NCBI RefSeq assembly: GCF_001281525.1
Contig: NZ_LGCI01000010.1
Location: 350,489-414,488 of the forward strand
Length of the DNA: 64,000 nt
DNA from: Lysinibacillus macroides
Lineage (GTDB): Bacteria; Bacillota; Bacilli; Bacillales_A; Planococcaceae
Reading direction: 5' to 3'
The notes under the pieces are model-generated. The model was not told where the DNA came from. It saw nothing but the letters and a program-made list of their open reading frames with translations, and did no database searches. Both the position numbers and the translations under genes were made by a program. Positions 25,574 through 34,611 of the stretch are shown one piece after another (position 1 is the stretch's first letter; each line of letters opens with the position of its first letter).

Positions 25574-26995
25574 TTACTTTGAGTGGAAGGCAAGTGTTTT
25601 AACAACAACAGGTACAACGCCAGATGGCAGAACCTCGCCAATGTCGATATAATCGCCTGTATCCACTTTAATTTGATCGATGCACAGTATTGGTACTGTA
25701 GGATCAATTGCCTGTATCGTTTGGCCAATAATTTTTGCATAATCTGATTGAATGACTATGATAATTGGTATGTCCTTGGCGCATTTTGTTGCTAAATGTT
25801 GCAAAATCGCCTGACACAATGCATGGACATCCTGAAAGCTTAAATACGGCAATTCACTAAAATAAAGGGCAAATGGTGAACGATTATCCTGTATGGCAAA
25901 TAAATCATCTGCCCGCTCTACGGCTGTCTTCACTGTCGTGTGAAAGTCTATTGATGCATCCATATGACAGTTAAAGACAGGTACATTTTTTAGTGGTAAG
26001 ACGTCGGCATCCACCTGAATCGTTGCTCCGCTAATGTCAGTTGTTTGTGTGCCAGCACCTGTCACTGTGGCACGTGCTGTTTCCTTTGGCTGTAACCATA
26101 AAAATGATTGGAGCTGTTCATGCTGTAGCAGCATCTTCGCTAATTTCTCACCAATATCATCATATTGACGCTGTGTGCAGTCATGTTCATAAATGCAGGA
26201 AGCTACACCACCAGAAAAGACGATGGCATCTACTGGTTTATACCAATTTGGTAAATGCCCTAGCAATAATGGATGTCCTTCATCCTGACATTGACCATGT
26301 AAAATCATGGAAAGTATCTTAACCATTTCTTCCACACATTGTGACACTCGCGCATCATCTGCTGCATCACCAACAACTAATGGCTGGGGCCATTTTTCCA
26401 TCAATCGCAGGAGCGGTAGAGAGATTGATTGAATTTTGCCATCCTGAAACTCAATCAATCTGCCACCAACATGTAAGGTACAAGTGCCAATGACTTCGCC
26501 AAACTGCATTACTGCAATATTGGCAGTGCCCCCGCCAATATCAATATTGGCAATTACCTTGGCAGAGTTTTTTGATTGCTGTAATGTACCTGCACCTTTT
26601 GCAGCAATAATGCCCTCCAAATCAGGACCCGCGGTAGCAACTAAAAAATGACCAGCGCCATCTGCAATCGTATGAACAACCTCCCGTGCATTTTCCTTTG
26701 TGGCAGATTCACCTGTAATAATAATGGCTCCTGTTGAAATATCCGTTGGTGCAATTTGTGCCAATTGATATTGCTGAAAAATAAATTCCTCAATTTTTTT
26801 CATATCAATCATGTCTTTATTGAGAAATGGTGTTTTAATAATAGGACTTTGATGTAACACTGTTTTCTCAATAATTTCAATTCTTGGTACATGTGTAACG
26901 CCTGCCACATTTTTTAATAGAAAACGACTGACAACCATTTTTGTGGTGCTTGTTCCAATATCAATGCCTGCACTATAGATTTTTTCAGTTTTCAC
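25574..26995 (-). CDS. eutA: ethanolamine ammonia-lyase reactivating factor
   Basis: A protein of about 473 residues of the EutA family, a chaperone-like ATPase of the actin/HSP70 fold that exchanges damaged cobalamin in EutBC. The phosphate-binding motifs are visible: AGIDIGTSTTKMVVSRF at the N-terminus and NIDIGGGTANIAVM in the middle, followed by VFSGGVASCIY. The open frame extends far upstream, but the GTG at 26995 has AGGAGG six bases before it and begins at the family's usual point. It starts 20 bases inside the end of eutP. Confidence 0.94.
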   Translation of the reverse strand: MKTEKIYSAGIDIGTSTTKMVVSRFLLKNVAGVTHVPRIEIIEKTVLHQSPIIKTPFLNKDMIDMKKIEEFIFQQYQLAQIAPTDISTGAIIITGESATKENAREVVHTIADGAGHFLVATAGPDLEGIIAAKGAGTLQQSKNSAKVIANIDIGGGTANIAVMQFGEVIGTCTLHVGGRLIEFQDGKIQSISLPLLRLMEKWPQPLVVGDAADDARVSQCVEEMVKILSMILHGQCQDEGHPLLLGHLPNWYKPVDAIVFSGGVASCIYEHDCTQRQYDDIGEKLAKMLLQHEQLQSFLWLQPKETARATVTGAGTQTTDISGATIQVDADVLPLKNVPVFNCHMDASIDFHTTVKTAVERADDLFAIQDNRSPFALYFSELPYLSFQDVHALCQAILQHLATKCAKDIPIIIVIQSDYAKIIGQTIQAIDPTVPILCIDQIKVDTGDYIDIGEVLPSGVVPVVVKTLAFHSK

Positions 26996-27014
26996 CCTAC
27001 GCCTCCTCTCACCA

Positions 27015-27512
27015 CTATGGGTAATACATGAGATACGGACTATCGCGATCCTTGACATACTGACGAATTTCCTCGTTAGTACGAAGCTCAATAAGTGGGG
27101 CAATAAATTCCACACCAAGCTTTTGCCATGAAGAGGTTTTGACAATAGCACCTTGCGTAATCACATTTTTCAATAAAGCTGTAGCCCGTTCAACATCTGC
27201 ATTATGTGCATCAATTTTCGTAATCACGCCAATTTGTATTTTAGGAATCCCTAAGCTAAATTGCGGCGGGAACACACTTTTAGCTGATGTTGCATCTTGC
27301 AAATAAATGACATGTGTCACTTCCAATGATGTTGCCATAATATTTCTGTAATACATGGGATTTTCAATGTACTCACCAGGTGTATCAACAATCCAGTCAT
27401 CATAAACGAGTGCCTGTGTTTTATTGGCTGCGCTTTCTTTGCCTAGCAAGGTATTCATCAATGTTGACTTTCCTGCCTGCACACCACCTATTATCATTAC
27501 TCGATTTTTCAT
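27015..27512 (-). CDS. eutP: EutP/PduV small GTPase-like protein
   Basis: A 165-residue P-loop protein of the EutP/PduV family, associated with microcompartments but of debated function. The Walker A loop is GGVQAGKST, switch II is VDTPGEY, and the base-recognition motif reads TKID. The frame opens at 27521, but the ATG at 27512 (MKNRVMIIGG) has AGGATG at a better distance. It lies between eutS and eutA. Confidence 0.9.
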   Translation of the reverse strand: MKNRVMIIGGVQAGKSTLMNTLLGKESAANKTQALVYDDWIVDTPGEYIENPMYYRNIMATSLEVTHVIYLQDATSAKSVFPPQFSLGIPKIQIGVITKIDAHNADVERATALLKNVITQGAIVKTSSWQKLGVEFIAPLIELRTNEEIRQYVKDRDSPYLMYYP

Positions 27513-27522
27513 ATGACACATC

Positions 27523-27864
27523 CTATGACTTCGTTATTCTCGATGGGGTATAGCCTAATACCTCAGATAAAAAACGATTAATTTCTAGCATCGCCATTTC
27601 CACCTCTGACACACTCCCGACAATAACAAGACTGCCTGTAAAACGATCTAAAAAGCCTAATTTAACATTGGCAGCCTTTGTCGCTAAATCTCCTGCGATA
27701 ATGACGGTTTCACTTGGCGTACAGGTCATAATGCCAAGCGCGCCTGCTTCTTGTATACCAAGCTTTTGAAACATATCAGGATCTGGATTGGCAATTAAAT
27801 GGCTCAATGTTAGCTGCTTTCCTGGGACAAACTCCTGAATAAACCGTTTCTTTTCTTCACTCAC
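27523..27864 (-). CDS. eutS: EutS shell protein
   Basis: A 113-residue BMC protein of the circularly permuted EutS type, which forms bent hexamers thought to make shell edges. The markers are the N-terminal RFIQEFVPGKQLTLSHLIANP, GALGIMTCTPSETVIIAGD and the C-terminal EVLGYTPSRITKS. The start is GTG with AAGGTGAT upstream. It lies between eutH and eutP, the first structural gene after the permease. Confidence 0.95.
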   Translation of the reverse strand: MSEEKKRFIQEFVPGKQLTLSHLIANPDPDMFQKLGIQEAGALGIMTCTPSETVIIAGDLATKAANVKLGFLDRFTGSLVIVGSVSEVEMAMLEINRFLSEVLGYTPSRITKS

Positions 27865-27885
27865 CTACCATCACCTTGCCCTTCT

Positions 27886-29133
27886 TTATTCAGATTTTTG
27901 CTCTGTTAAATATTCGCCCTCTTTAATAATGCCTGCCTTGCGATCTTCAATCTCTAGCTTTAAAGCCGTTGGAACAGATAGCTTATAAGCTAAAATAATG
28001 GCAATAACGCCCGCTAAAAACTTACCAGCAATCACAGGTAAAATAATCGTTGGCTGGAAGTTAGCTGTAAATGATAAATGGTCGCCTAACAAGAATGCCG
28101 AACATACACCAAATGCAATATTAATGACTTTATCTTTTGGCGGCATCTGGCGAATAAGTGTAAACATTGCAAGGATATTAGCGACTGTTGCTAATATTCC
28201 AGCACTTCCTACTGCGGATAAGCCCAATTTTTTACCAGCAGCTTCAAGCGGTTTCGAAGCATATTTTCGAATTAAATACACCATTGGGAAAGCTCCCGCT
28301 AGCATAATCCCGATATAGCCTGCTGTTTCCAATGCACGGAATTGGTCAAGCTCATCAGCCATAATTGGATCGAAGCCCCATGCACCAAAAATCTTAGTAA
28401 AAAGACCTGTAAAAATTTCAACAATCGAGAAGACAAGCACTAGCTTAATCCCTGCATCCATTATGCGTCCGAACAACATAAAGCCCGTAATCATTGCATT
28501 TGGCACAAGCTTTAAGCCTAATGCGATTAAAATAACAAAAATAAATAAAGGCAATAAATTAATTAATATTTGTAAAACAGAGATTGCAAATACATATGTA
28601 GGAGCCTCTGTTGTACTAATGACTTCGCGTACTTCCGTGTTAAATAGCACGATCATAACAGATGAAATAAATGCACCAATCGGAATTGTTAATACGCCAG
28701 CCATAATACCTAGCGCCATATATTTATGATCACGCTTGTCTAACATCGCAAGCCCCATTGGAATCGAGAAGACTATGGTAGCACCTGACATAAAGCCAAC
28801 AACGAGAGCCATCACCCATCCCTCATAGGATTCCTTTAAAGCATTGGCTAATTGGTAACCACCCATGTCCGAAGCTAAAATCGTCGTCGCTGCAATCGCA
28901 GGATCTGCCCCAATAAATTCAAAAATCGGACTAATAAAATGACTAATAAACCACGTTAAGTAAGGTATAGCTGCCATGATTCCTGCCGCAGGAACAAAAA
29001 TATGACCAACCGTATGAATCCCATTCATAAATTCTTTACCAATGCCATACTCAGCATCTCGGATCGCTCCAATTGCCCCTAAAATTGCACAAATCATAAT
29101 AATATAAACGATAACCGTTCCTATCATTGCCAT
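27886..29133 (-). CDS. eutH: EutH ethanolamine permease
   Basis: A polytopic membrane protein of about 415 residues with some ten hydrophobic spans. It matches the EutH family (N-terminal MIGTVIVYIIMICAILGAI, then VPAAGIMAAIPYL, ILASDMGGYQLA and FLLGDHLSFTANFQP), which imports protonated ethanolamine at low external concentration. The frame is open from 29220, but the ATG at 29133 has GGGGTGAT seven bases ahead. It lies just downstream of a strong terminator, so its expression probably depends on EutV antitermination. Confidence 0.95.
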   Translation of the reverse strand: MAMIGTVIVYIIMICAILGAIGAIRDAEYGIGKEFMNGIHTVGHIFVPAAGIMAAIPYLTWFISHFISPIFEFIGADPAIAATTILASDMGGYQLANALKESYEGWVMALVVGFMSGATIVFSIPMGLAMLDKRDHKYMALGIMAGVLTIPIGAFISSVMIVLFNTEVREVISTTEAPTYVFAISVLQILINLLPLFIFVILIALGLKLVPNAMITGFMLFGRIMDAGIKLVLVFSIVEIFTGLFTKIFGAWGFDPIMADELDQFRALETAGYIGIMLAGAFPMVYLIRKYASKPLEAAGKKLGLSAVGSAGILATVANILAMFTLIRQMPPKDKVINIAFGVCSAFLLGDHLSFTANFQPTIILPVIAGKFLAGVIAIILAYKLSVPTALKLEIEDRKAGIIKEGEYLTEQKSE

Positions 29134-29171
29134 CCTACTCATCACCCCTTTTTTCATTAATAAATTTATAT

Positions 29172-29216
29172 AAAAAAGGCACTTTAAAGAAGAAATCTCT
29201 TTAAAGCGCCTTTGCT
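29172..29216 (-). terminator. terminator between eutV and eutH, likely EutV antitermination target
   Basis: On the minus strand AAAGGCGCTTTAAAGA pairs with TCTTTAAAGTGCCTTT and is followed by a T-rich tail. It begins directly after the eutV stop and would cut off eutH and all structural genes unless read through. ANTAR regulators such as EutV act on exactly such leader terminators; I could not identify the two hexaloop hairpins with certainty. Confidence 0.8.
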
Positions 29217-29795
29217 TCAACTATTGACTTGTAAGTTATTAATAATTTGCTGTGCAATGTGCACCATTTCCTGCTGTGTCTGCATGCTTTCATTGCGAAT
29301 CTTACGGTAAGCCTCGTCCTCGCTTATATTTTCAGCCTGCATAAGCAAGCCCTTTGCTCGTTCAATGACTTTTCGCTTATCTAATTGTGTTTGCTTATAT
29401 AAGATCTCCCCATTGAGACGGTTGAATTTATCAATTTGATGAAAGGCAACTTCTAGCACAGGCAACACATTTTTTTCGGAAAATGGCTTCATGACATAGC
29501 CTAATATATTATCTTGTTTCATATATAGCAACAATTCTTTTTCACTGTAAGCAGAGATAAAAAGAACAGGTATTCCAAGCTGTTGTTCAATGATCTTGCT
29601 TGCCTTTAAGCCATCCAGTTTTGGCATTTTAATATCCATTAAAATTAACTGTGGCTTATGCAAAAAGGCGAGCTCAATAGCGGTTTCACCATTACTCGCT
29701 TGCGCTACAACCTCGTAGCCATTATCTTCTAGCATAAACTTTAAATCAATTGCAATCAGTGATTCATCTTCGACAATCATAACTTTCCTAGCCAT
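29217..29795 (-). CDS. eutV: EutV response regulator with ANTAR RNA-binding domain
   Basis: A 192-residue antiterminator. The receiver domain occupies residues 1-120 with acidic D10/D54 (LMDIKMPKLDG) and K104-like FMKPF geometry. The C-terminal ANTAR domain has the signature KVIERAKGLLMQ and the ALKAxEDEAYRKIRN-like helix. When phosphorylated by EutW it binds paired RNA hairpins and prevents terminator formation. It overlaps eutW by eight bases, with GAGGAGG before the ATG. Confidence 0.95.
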   Translation of the reverse strand: MARKVMIVEDESLIAIDLKFMLEDNGYEVVAQASNGETAIELAFLHKPQLILMDIKMPKLDGLKASKIIEQQLGIPVLFISAYSEKELLLYMKQDNILGYVMKPFSEKNVLPVLEVAFHQIDKFNRLNGEILYKQTQLDKRKVIERAKGLLMQAENISEDEAYRKIRNESMQTQQEMVHIAQQIINNLQVNS

Positions 29796-31212
29796 TTACG
29801 ATAAATACCTCCTCACTTACAGGAAACTGAATTCGAGTATGTGTACCTTCTTCACTAGGGATAATTGAAAATGAGCCGGCCAAATCATATTCGACAAGCC
29901 TTGTAATCATCTCCATACCGAAAGATGCCTTCACCTCTTGCATTCCAACGCCGTTGTCAGAAATATGAAGTGCTATATCGGAATCTTCCTGTAGGAATTG
30001 AATATCAATGATTCCTTCCTCACAGCCGATAAATGCATACTTTAATGCATTTTGCAGTAGCTCACAAATAATAAGTGCAAGGGATACTGCCTTTTTCGAA
30101 TGGCAAAATAACTGTATATTATGATGATGAAAGGCTAATTGAATTCTGGCTGTATTGGATGTGCCAATCATCTTATGACCAATCTTTTTAGCTAATGCAA
30201 TAACATCTACCTTTTCTTCAGCGTTCTCCTCATTTTCTAAAATCAGCTCATAAACAGATGAAATACTATAGATTCGATTTAATGCCTCTTGAAAAGCACT
30301 TGCATTTGCAGCAGATGAGTCATTTCGCATTTGCAAGCGTAATAGACTTGTCACTGTTTGAAGATTATTTTTCACCCGATGATGAATTTCTCGTATCGCA
30401 AACGTTTTCATCATCAGTTCATTTTCTTTCAGCTTTAGCTCTGTTAGATCATGAATAATCAACAGTGTAACTTTATCATATTGACTGCGAATTGGGATTT
30501 TCTTAACAATAAAGGATTTACGATCAATCGTAATTTCTAGGAAAAAGACATCATCGCCTTGATCATAGACCTCTTGCAAAAAGGGTAAAATTTTATCCAA
30601 TGCAACATTATCAAAGTTTTCCAATCCCGATAGCTCAGAAATAAAATGGTAGCCTGCTGGATTACTATAAATCACTTTGTTTTCATGATTTGTTAAAATA
30701 ATCGACTCTACTAATAAATCTGAAACGACTGGCATTGGTTGAGAATTTGGCTCTACAATATGCTCAATCAATGCAAAGGGCATATTGTGAAAATCATCCT
30801 TTGGTGTTGTTTGCATCCTGACCATTTTTTCTTGAATCAACACCGCAATCACTTGTTGCTGCTCATTAAAAATTGGTACAACATACTGCTCTACCGTAAT
30901 CCCTTCCTGCGTAACAGCTCTCGAGATGGATGATTTTTCTTTATGTTTAAACGCAGCGAAGACAGCTGGTTCAAAGCTTTCAAATACGAATTTTCCAATA
31001 ACAGATTTTTCGTATAAACCAATTTCCTTCTTTGGGAATGCCTCTGCCACTACAATTGCATGTGGTAAATTTTCCAACATACAATCGATGAACATATAAC
31101 AATCAGTCAGCTCAGCATAGTACGTTAATGTAGCTTCTAGTTCAAGTAACTTCTCAATATCTGTCGCTGCTAGATTTGTATATTTTCTACACAATGATTG
31201 AACGTTCGACAG
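29788..31212 (-). CDS. eutW: EutW sensor histidine kinase
   Basis: A roughly 470-residue soluble kinase that senses ethanolamine and phosphorylates EutV. It has an N-terminal EutW-type sensing region (CRKYTNL, then IVVAEAFPKK), a PAS-like middle, the HWE/HisKA_2-type phospho-acceptor block IREIHHRVKNNLQTVTSLL and an ATPase domain with ELLQNALKYA. A TTG at 31194 opens the standard frame but has no ribosome site. The family-conserved residues QSLCRKY begin before it and AGGGGG lies seven bases before a CTG at 31212, so a non-standard start there is possible. The 5' boundary is therefore uncertain. Confidence 0.88.
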   Translation of the reverse strand: MSNVQSLCRKYTNLAATDIEKLLELEATLTYYAELTDCYMFIDCMLENLPHAIVVAEAFPKKEIGLYEKSVIGKFVFESFEPAVFAAFKHKEKSSISRAVTQEGITVEQYVVPIFNEQQQVIAVLIQEKMVRMQTTPKDDFHNMPFALIEHIVEPNSQPMPVVSDLLVESIILTNHENKVIYSNPAGYHFISELSGLENFDNVALDKILPFLQEVYDQGDDVFFLEITIDRKSFIVKKIPIRSQYDKVTLLIIHDLTELKLKENELMMKTFAIREIHHRVKNNLQTVTSLLRLQMRNDSSAANASAFQEALNRIYSISSVYELILENEENAEEKVDVIALAKKIGHKMIGTSNTARIQLAFHHHNIQLFCHSKKAVSLALIICELLQNALKYAFIGCEEGIIDIQFLQEDSDIALHISDNGVGMQEVKASFGMEMITRLVEYDLAGSFSIIPSEEGTHTRIQFPVSEEVFIVNG

Positions 31213-31229
31213 GATTTAGCCCCCTATCA

Positions 31230-31261
31230 AAGAATAGTTGACAAATAATATGACTATTCTT
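31230..31261 (-). other. leader hairpin upstream of eutW
   Basis: AAGAATAGT and ACTATTCTT form a 9-bp stem with a 14-base loop within the transcript leader, between the eut promoter and eutW. It is not followed by a T run. Confidence 0.4.
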
Positions 31262-31278
31262 AAAAAATTCTTGTCATC

Positions 31279-31308
31279 ATTATAAACCTTTTGTGAAATC
31301 ATTTTCAA
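31279..31308 (-). promoter_or_regulatory. sigma-A promoter of the eut operon
   Basis: On the minus strand TTGAAA (31303-31308), an 18-base spacer and TATAAT (31279-31284) form a promoter about 65 bases before eutW. No cobalamin riboswitch-like leader fits in the remaining space. Confidence 0.7.
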
Positions 31309-31436
31309 TACAAAAAACATTTTATTTTATCAAAATTTATGACACAACTAAGAACTATATAGTTTAAAAGAGAAATATTCAACACTTTCTTAAAAATAAC
31401 ATTATTTACCTACTTGAATTTAATTATTTTGATATA

Positions 31437-31478
31437 ATAAAAAAGCAAGCTTGCTTTTTAGGCAAACTCGCTTTTTTA
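31437..31478 (-). terminator. terminator of the DinG-type helicase gene
   Basis: AAGCGAGTTTGC pairs with GCAAGCTTGCTT on the minus strand, followed by TTTT. It insulates the helicase gene from the eut operon. Confidence 0.85.
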
Positions 31479-33386
31479 CTACTTTATTTCTGGCGCAACC
31501 GCTAAAATATTGTCAAAGGCTGTGCGCTGTTTTTGTTCTTCATCATTTAATAAAATATGAATATCACCATGATCATTTGAAGTACGAATTAAACGCCCCA
31601 TCCCTTGTTGCAAGCGTAATTGCATAAAAGGCAATTCCACTTCTTCAAATGGGTTTTCGGCAAACGTACGCTTCGCATCAAATAACGGATCATGCGGTGG
31701 GAATGGCAAGTCATAAATAATGACACGTGTTAATGCCTCCTCCGGCAAATCTAAACCTTCCCATAAATGATAGGAGCATAATGTTTTAATCGTTCCTTCT
31801 TGGAAATCTCGTACAATAGCTGAAAGTTCTCGGTCTCCTTCAAATGCAACATACATTCGCTCCATTAGCGGCAATTGCTCCTTAAAGTTTACCATCGCCT
31901 GCTTTGACTTAAATAAAATCAATGTTTGTTCACCATCGCGTAGAAGTTGCTGAACACGCGCTGTTTTCTTATTTTGAGGAAGTTCATGTAAATAAATTTT
32001 CATTACTTCTTCATAATCAAATGGCGAAGGAACAGAAAATGATTGGTACTCTCGAATCCCTAAACTATAGGCAATATACGAGAAATCTTTGTTGACAGCT
32101 AATGTTGCAGATGAAAAAACAATTGGCAGTTTCTTAGAAAATAATTTTTCTGCTAAAACTTCTGTAATGAGTCGAGGCATAATAACGAGTGTTTCCTCAC
32201 CATCTGTTTCCTCTAACCAATCTACTGCATCTCCCTGTGCGGTAAAAATGCGTAATGAAGCCTCATATTGCTCTAAATACTCTTCCGCCATATTTAATTC
32301 GTATTCGGGAATCATATACATCTCTGATTCAAAGACAAATTCCTCCATCAATACTTCAACATCATTTATGAGCTGCTTGCCATACGCTAATAGTGTTTTT
32401 GATTTATTGATGCGTTTACGATCCTCGTCAGAAGCAACAACATCATCACGTAGCTGGTCGAAAAATAGCTCATGATCGTCCTGTAGTTTTTCCATTGCAT
32501 ATAGTGTACGCTCTCGCACACCATCCACCATCAAGCGCTCTAATAAATTCACAATTGTCGTCGCCTGTACCTTATAAGTCATCGCCTTTTGTGCTGCATA
32601 TTCCAGCAGATGTCCTTCATCCAGTACAATCATTGAGACTTCGGGCAATAAAGCAAGCTGTCCCTCTCGCTCACGAGATTCTTTCGTTGCCAAATGCTCC
32701 ATTAAAAAATCTTGAGAGCAAATGACAAGGTCTGTTGATTTACGATAGTGCGCACGATGTAATGTTTGCCCACAGCGATTACGAAGGTCACAAACAGAGC
32801 ATTGCATAATTGCGTTGTAGTTGACCTTTTGCCAATCCTCATCACTCACCGTGGGATAACCGCTACGTTCCCCATATGGATGGACAGCAATCATCGAGCC
32901 TTGTGCATAGACGCCATCAGGAATAGAAAAGGCAATATCATCAATCCATTCATCGGTTTCCACCTTTTCCGTTTCTTCAAAACGTTTTAAGCATAAATAT
33001 TGATCTCTCGATTTTGCAAGGCGAACATCAATAGTAAGTCCTAATGTTTGTTGCAGTTTATAAATATCGCCACCTTCTTTGACAAGCTGGTCGATTAATG
33101 TTTCATCTGCACAGGCAATTAGTGCAGGCTTGCCCGTGTAGCGCGCATAAGAAATAGCTGGCAGCAAATAAGCAATTGTTTTTCCTGTGCCTACGCCCGC
33201 CTCTGCAAAGAGTACATTTTTTTCTTTTAGTGCTTGTTCTATTTGATAAGCCATAAAGATTTGCTCATCACGGCATTCAAAGCCTTTTTCAGGTAATTCA
33301 TCATAAAGAACATCGCCCATCCAATCACCTAATGATTCGAAAAATGAACGATCCTTTGATAATGCAAATGGTAAAGATTTACGCAA
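31479..33386 (-). CDS. DinG/XPD-type ATP-dependent DNA helicase
   Basis: A superfamily 2 helicase of about 635 residues in the DinG/YoaA (XPD-like) group, close in size to B. subtilis YpvA. Walker A is AGVGTGKT and the Walker B box is DEGH (VLDEGHLLEYAA). A cluster of cysteines between them (CLKRF, then CSVCDLRNRC) could hold an iron-sulfur cluster. The motif VI region is QGMGRLIR. The frame is open to 33407, but the TTG at 33386 has AGAGGAGG eight bases upstream and is chosen. It probably acts in DNA repair, on forked or damaged DNA. Confidence 0.88.
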   Translation of the reverse strand: MRKSLPFALSKDRSFFESLGDWMGDVLYDELPEKGFECRDEQIFMAYQIEQALKEKNVLFAEAGVGTGKTIAYLLPAISYARYTGKPALIACADETLIDQLVKEGGDIYKLQQTLGLTIDVRLAKSRDQYLCLKRFEETEKVETDEWIDDIAFSIPDGVYAQGSMIAVHPYGERSGYPTVSDEDWQKVNYNAIMQCSVCDLRNRCGQTLHRAHYRKSTDLVICSQDFLMEHLATKESREREGQLALLPEVSMIVLDEGHLLEYAAQKAMTYKVQATTIVNLLERLMVDGVRERTLYAMEKLQDDHELFFDQLRDDVVASDEDRKRINKSKTLLAYGKQLINDVEVLMEEFVFESEMYMIPEYELNMAEEYLEQYEASLRIFTAQGDAVDWLEETDGEETLVIMPRLITEVLAEKLFSKKLPIVFSSATLAVNKDFSYIAYSLGIREYQSFSVPSPFDYEEVMKIYLHELPQNKKTARVQQLLRDGEQTLILFKSKQAMVNFKEQLPLMERMYVAFEGDRELSAIVRDFQEGTIKTLCSYHLWEGLDLPEEALTRVIIYDLPFPPHDPLFDAKRTFAENPFEEVELPFMQLRLQQGMGRLIRTSNDHGDIHILLNDEEQKQRTAFDNILAVAPEIK

Positions 33387-33471
33387 TTGATGTGCCTCCT
33401 CTAACAATCTGTTCCTATTATACGCGACGAAACGGAAGATAAGAAAAAATCTTATCTTCCGTTATCATTCG

Positions 33472-34608
33472 TTAATCTCTTTTAGATTTTTGACCCCAGA
33501 ATTGATAATAATTTGTTTCAATAAAGCCATTGAATAATTTACGTTTTTTCGTAGCTTGACGTCCATATAATTCTTCAAAATTTTTCATGGAGGATAACAT
33601 ATAGACAGACCAAGTTGGATAGTTTTTCATCACTTTGCCTAAATCACGAATCACCTGTTCCACGACTTCTACATCACCAATACGTTCTCCATATGGTGGG
33701 TTCCCAATCATCACACCATCAGTTAACAAAGTCGTAAAATCACGTGCCTGCATCTGCTTAAACGTAATTAACTCCCCAAAGCCAGCTTCTATTGCATTTT
33801 CTTGCGCAATGCTGACCATACGATGATCAATATCTGAGCCAATAATTTCTAACGGCTGTTCATAGTTCGCTAAACTATCCGCTTCATCACGAACGGTGTC
33901 CCAGATTGCAGCTTTCATCCATGGCCATTCCTCTGAAATAAATTCGCGGTTATAGCCTGGTGCTATATTTTGTCCAAGCATCGCCGCCTCCAATGCAATC
34001 GTACCAGAACCGCAAAATGGATCAACAAATGGACGATTTGGATTCCACCTCGATATTTGTACAAGTGCTGCTGCCAGCGTTTCTTTTAATGGTGCCTCAC
34101 CTTGAACCTGACGATAGCCGCGTTTATGTAAGCCAGCGCCAGACGTATCAATTGTTAGTGTCGCCACATCTTTTAAAATTGAAACCTCAATTTTGTAAGT
34201 CGCACCCGACTCATCTAAAAACCCAAGGCGTTTATAATGCTGTTTCATACGCTCAACAATCGCTTTTTTCGTAATTGCTTGGCAATCTGGTACACTGAAT
34301 AATTTCGATTTAACAGACTTCCCCGAAACTGGGAAAGCAGCATCCACTGGTAAATATTTTTCCCAAGGTAATGCTTTGACACTTTCGAATAATTGCTCAA
34401 ACGATTTCGCTGGGAATTGTCCAACGACAATTTTTATCCGATCCGCTACTCGCAACCATAAATTGGTACGTGCAATAGCCGTTTCATCGCCTTCAAAATA
34501 TACTTTGCCATTGTCAACGGTTGTTTCATAGCCCAGTGCTTTTACTTCTTGTGCCACAATAGCTTCTAAGCCCATTGCTGACGTAGCTACTAATTGATAG
34601 TTTGCCAT
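33472..34608 (-). CDS. ypsC: THUMP-domain RNA methyltransferase (YpsC/RlmL-like)
   Basis: A 378-residue class I SAM-dependent methyltransferase. The N-terminal 150 residues carry the THUMP RNA-binding region; the catalytic half has the SAM loop DPFCGSGTIALEA and the NPPYGERIG motif used for N2-guanine methylation of 23S rRNA. Its position next to rnpB and gpsB agrees with B. subtilis ypsC. AAGGAAAT precedes the ATG. It is followed on the same strand by the helicase gene. Confidence 0.9.
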   Translation of the reverse strand: MANYQLVATSAMGLEAIVAQEVKALGYETTVDNGKVYFEGDETAIARTNLWLRVADRIKIVVGQFPAKSFEQLFESVKALPWEKYLPVDAAFPVSGKSVKSKLFSVPDCQAITKKAIVERMKQHYKRLGFLDESGATYKIEVSILKDVATLTIDTSGAGLHKRGYRQVQGEAPLKETLAAALVQISRWNPNRPFVDPFCGSGTIALEAAMLGQNIAPGYNREFISEEWPWMKAAIWDTVRDEADSLANYEQPLEIIGSDIDHRMVSIAQENAIEAGFGELITFKQMQARDFTTLLTDGVMIGNPPYGERIGDVEVVEQVIRDLGKVMKNYPTWSVYMLSSMKNFEELYGRQATKKRKLFNGFIETNYYQFWGQKSKRD

Positions 34609-34611
34609 ACA

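Noticed and set aside
31195..31430. Possible cobalamin riboswitch in the eut leader
   Set aside because: The leader from promoter to eutW is only about 65-80 bases and lacks a B12-box; too short for the known structure.
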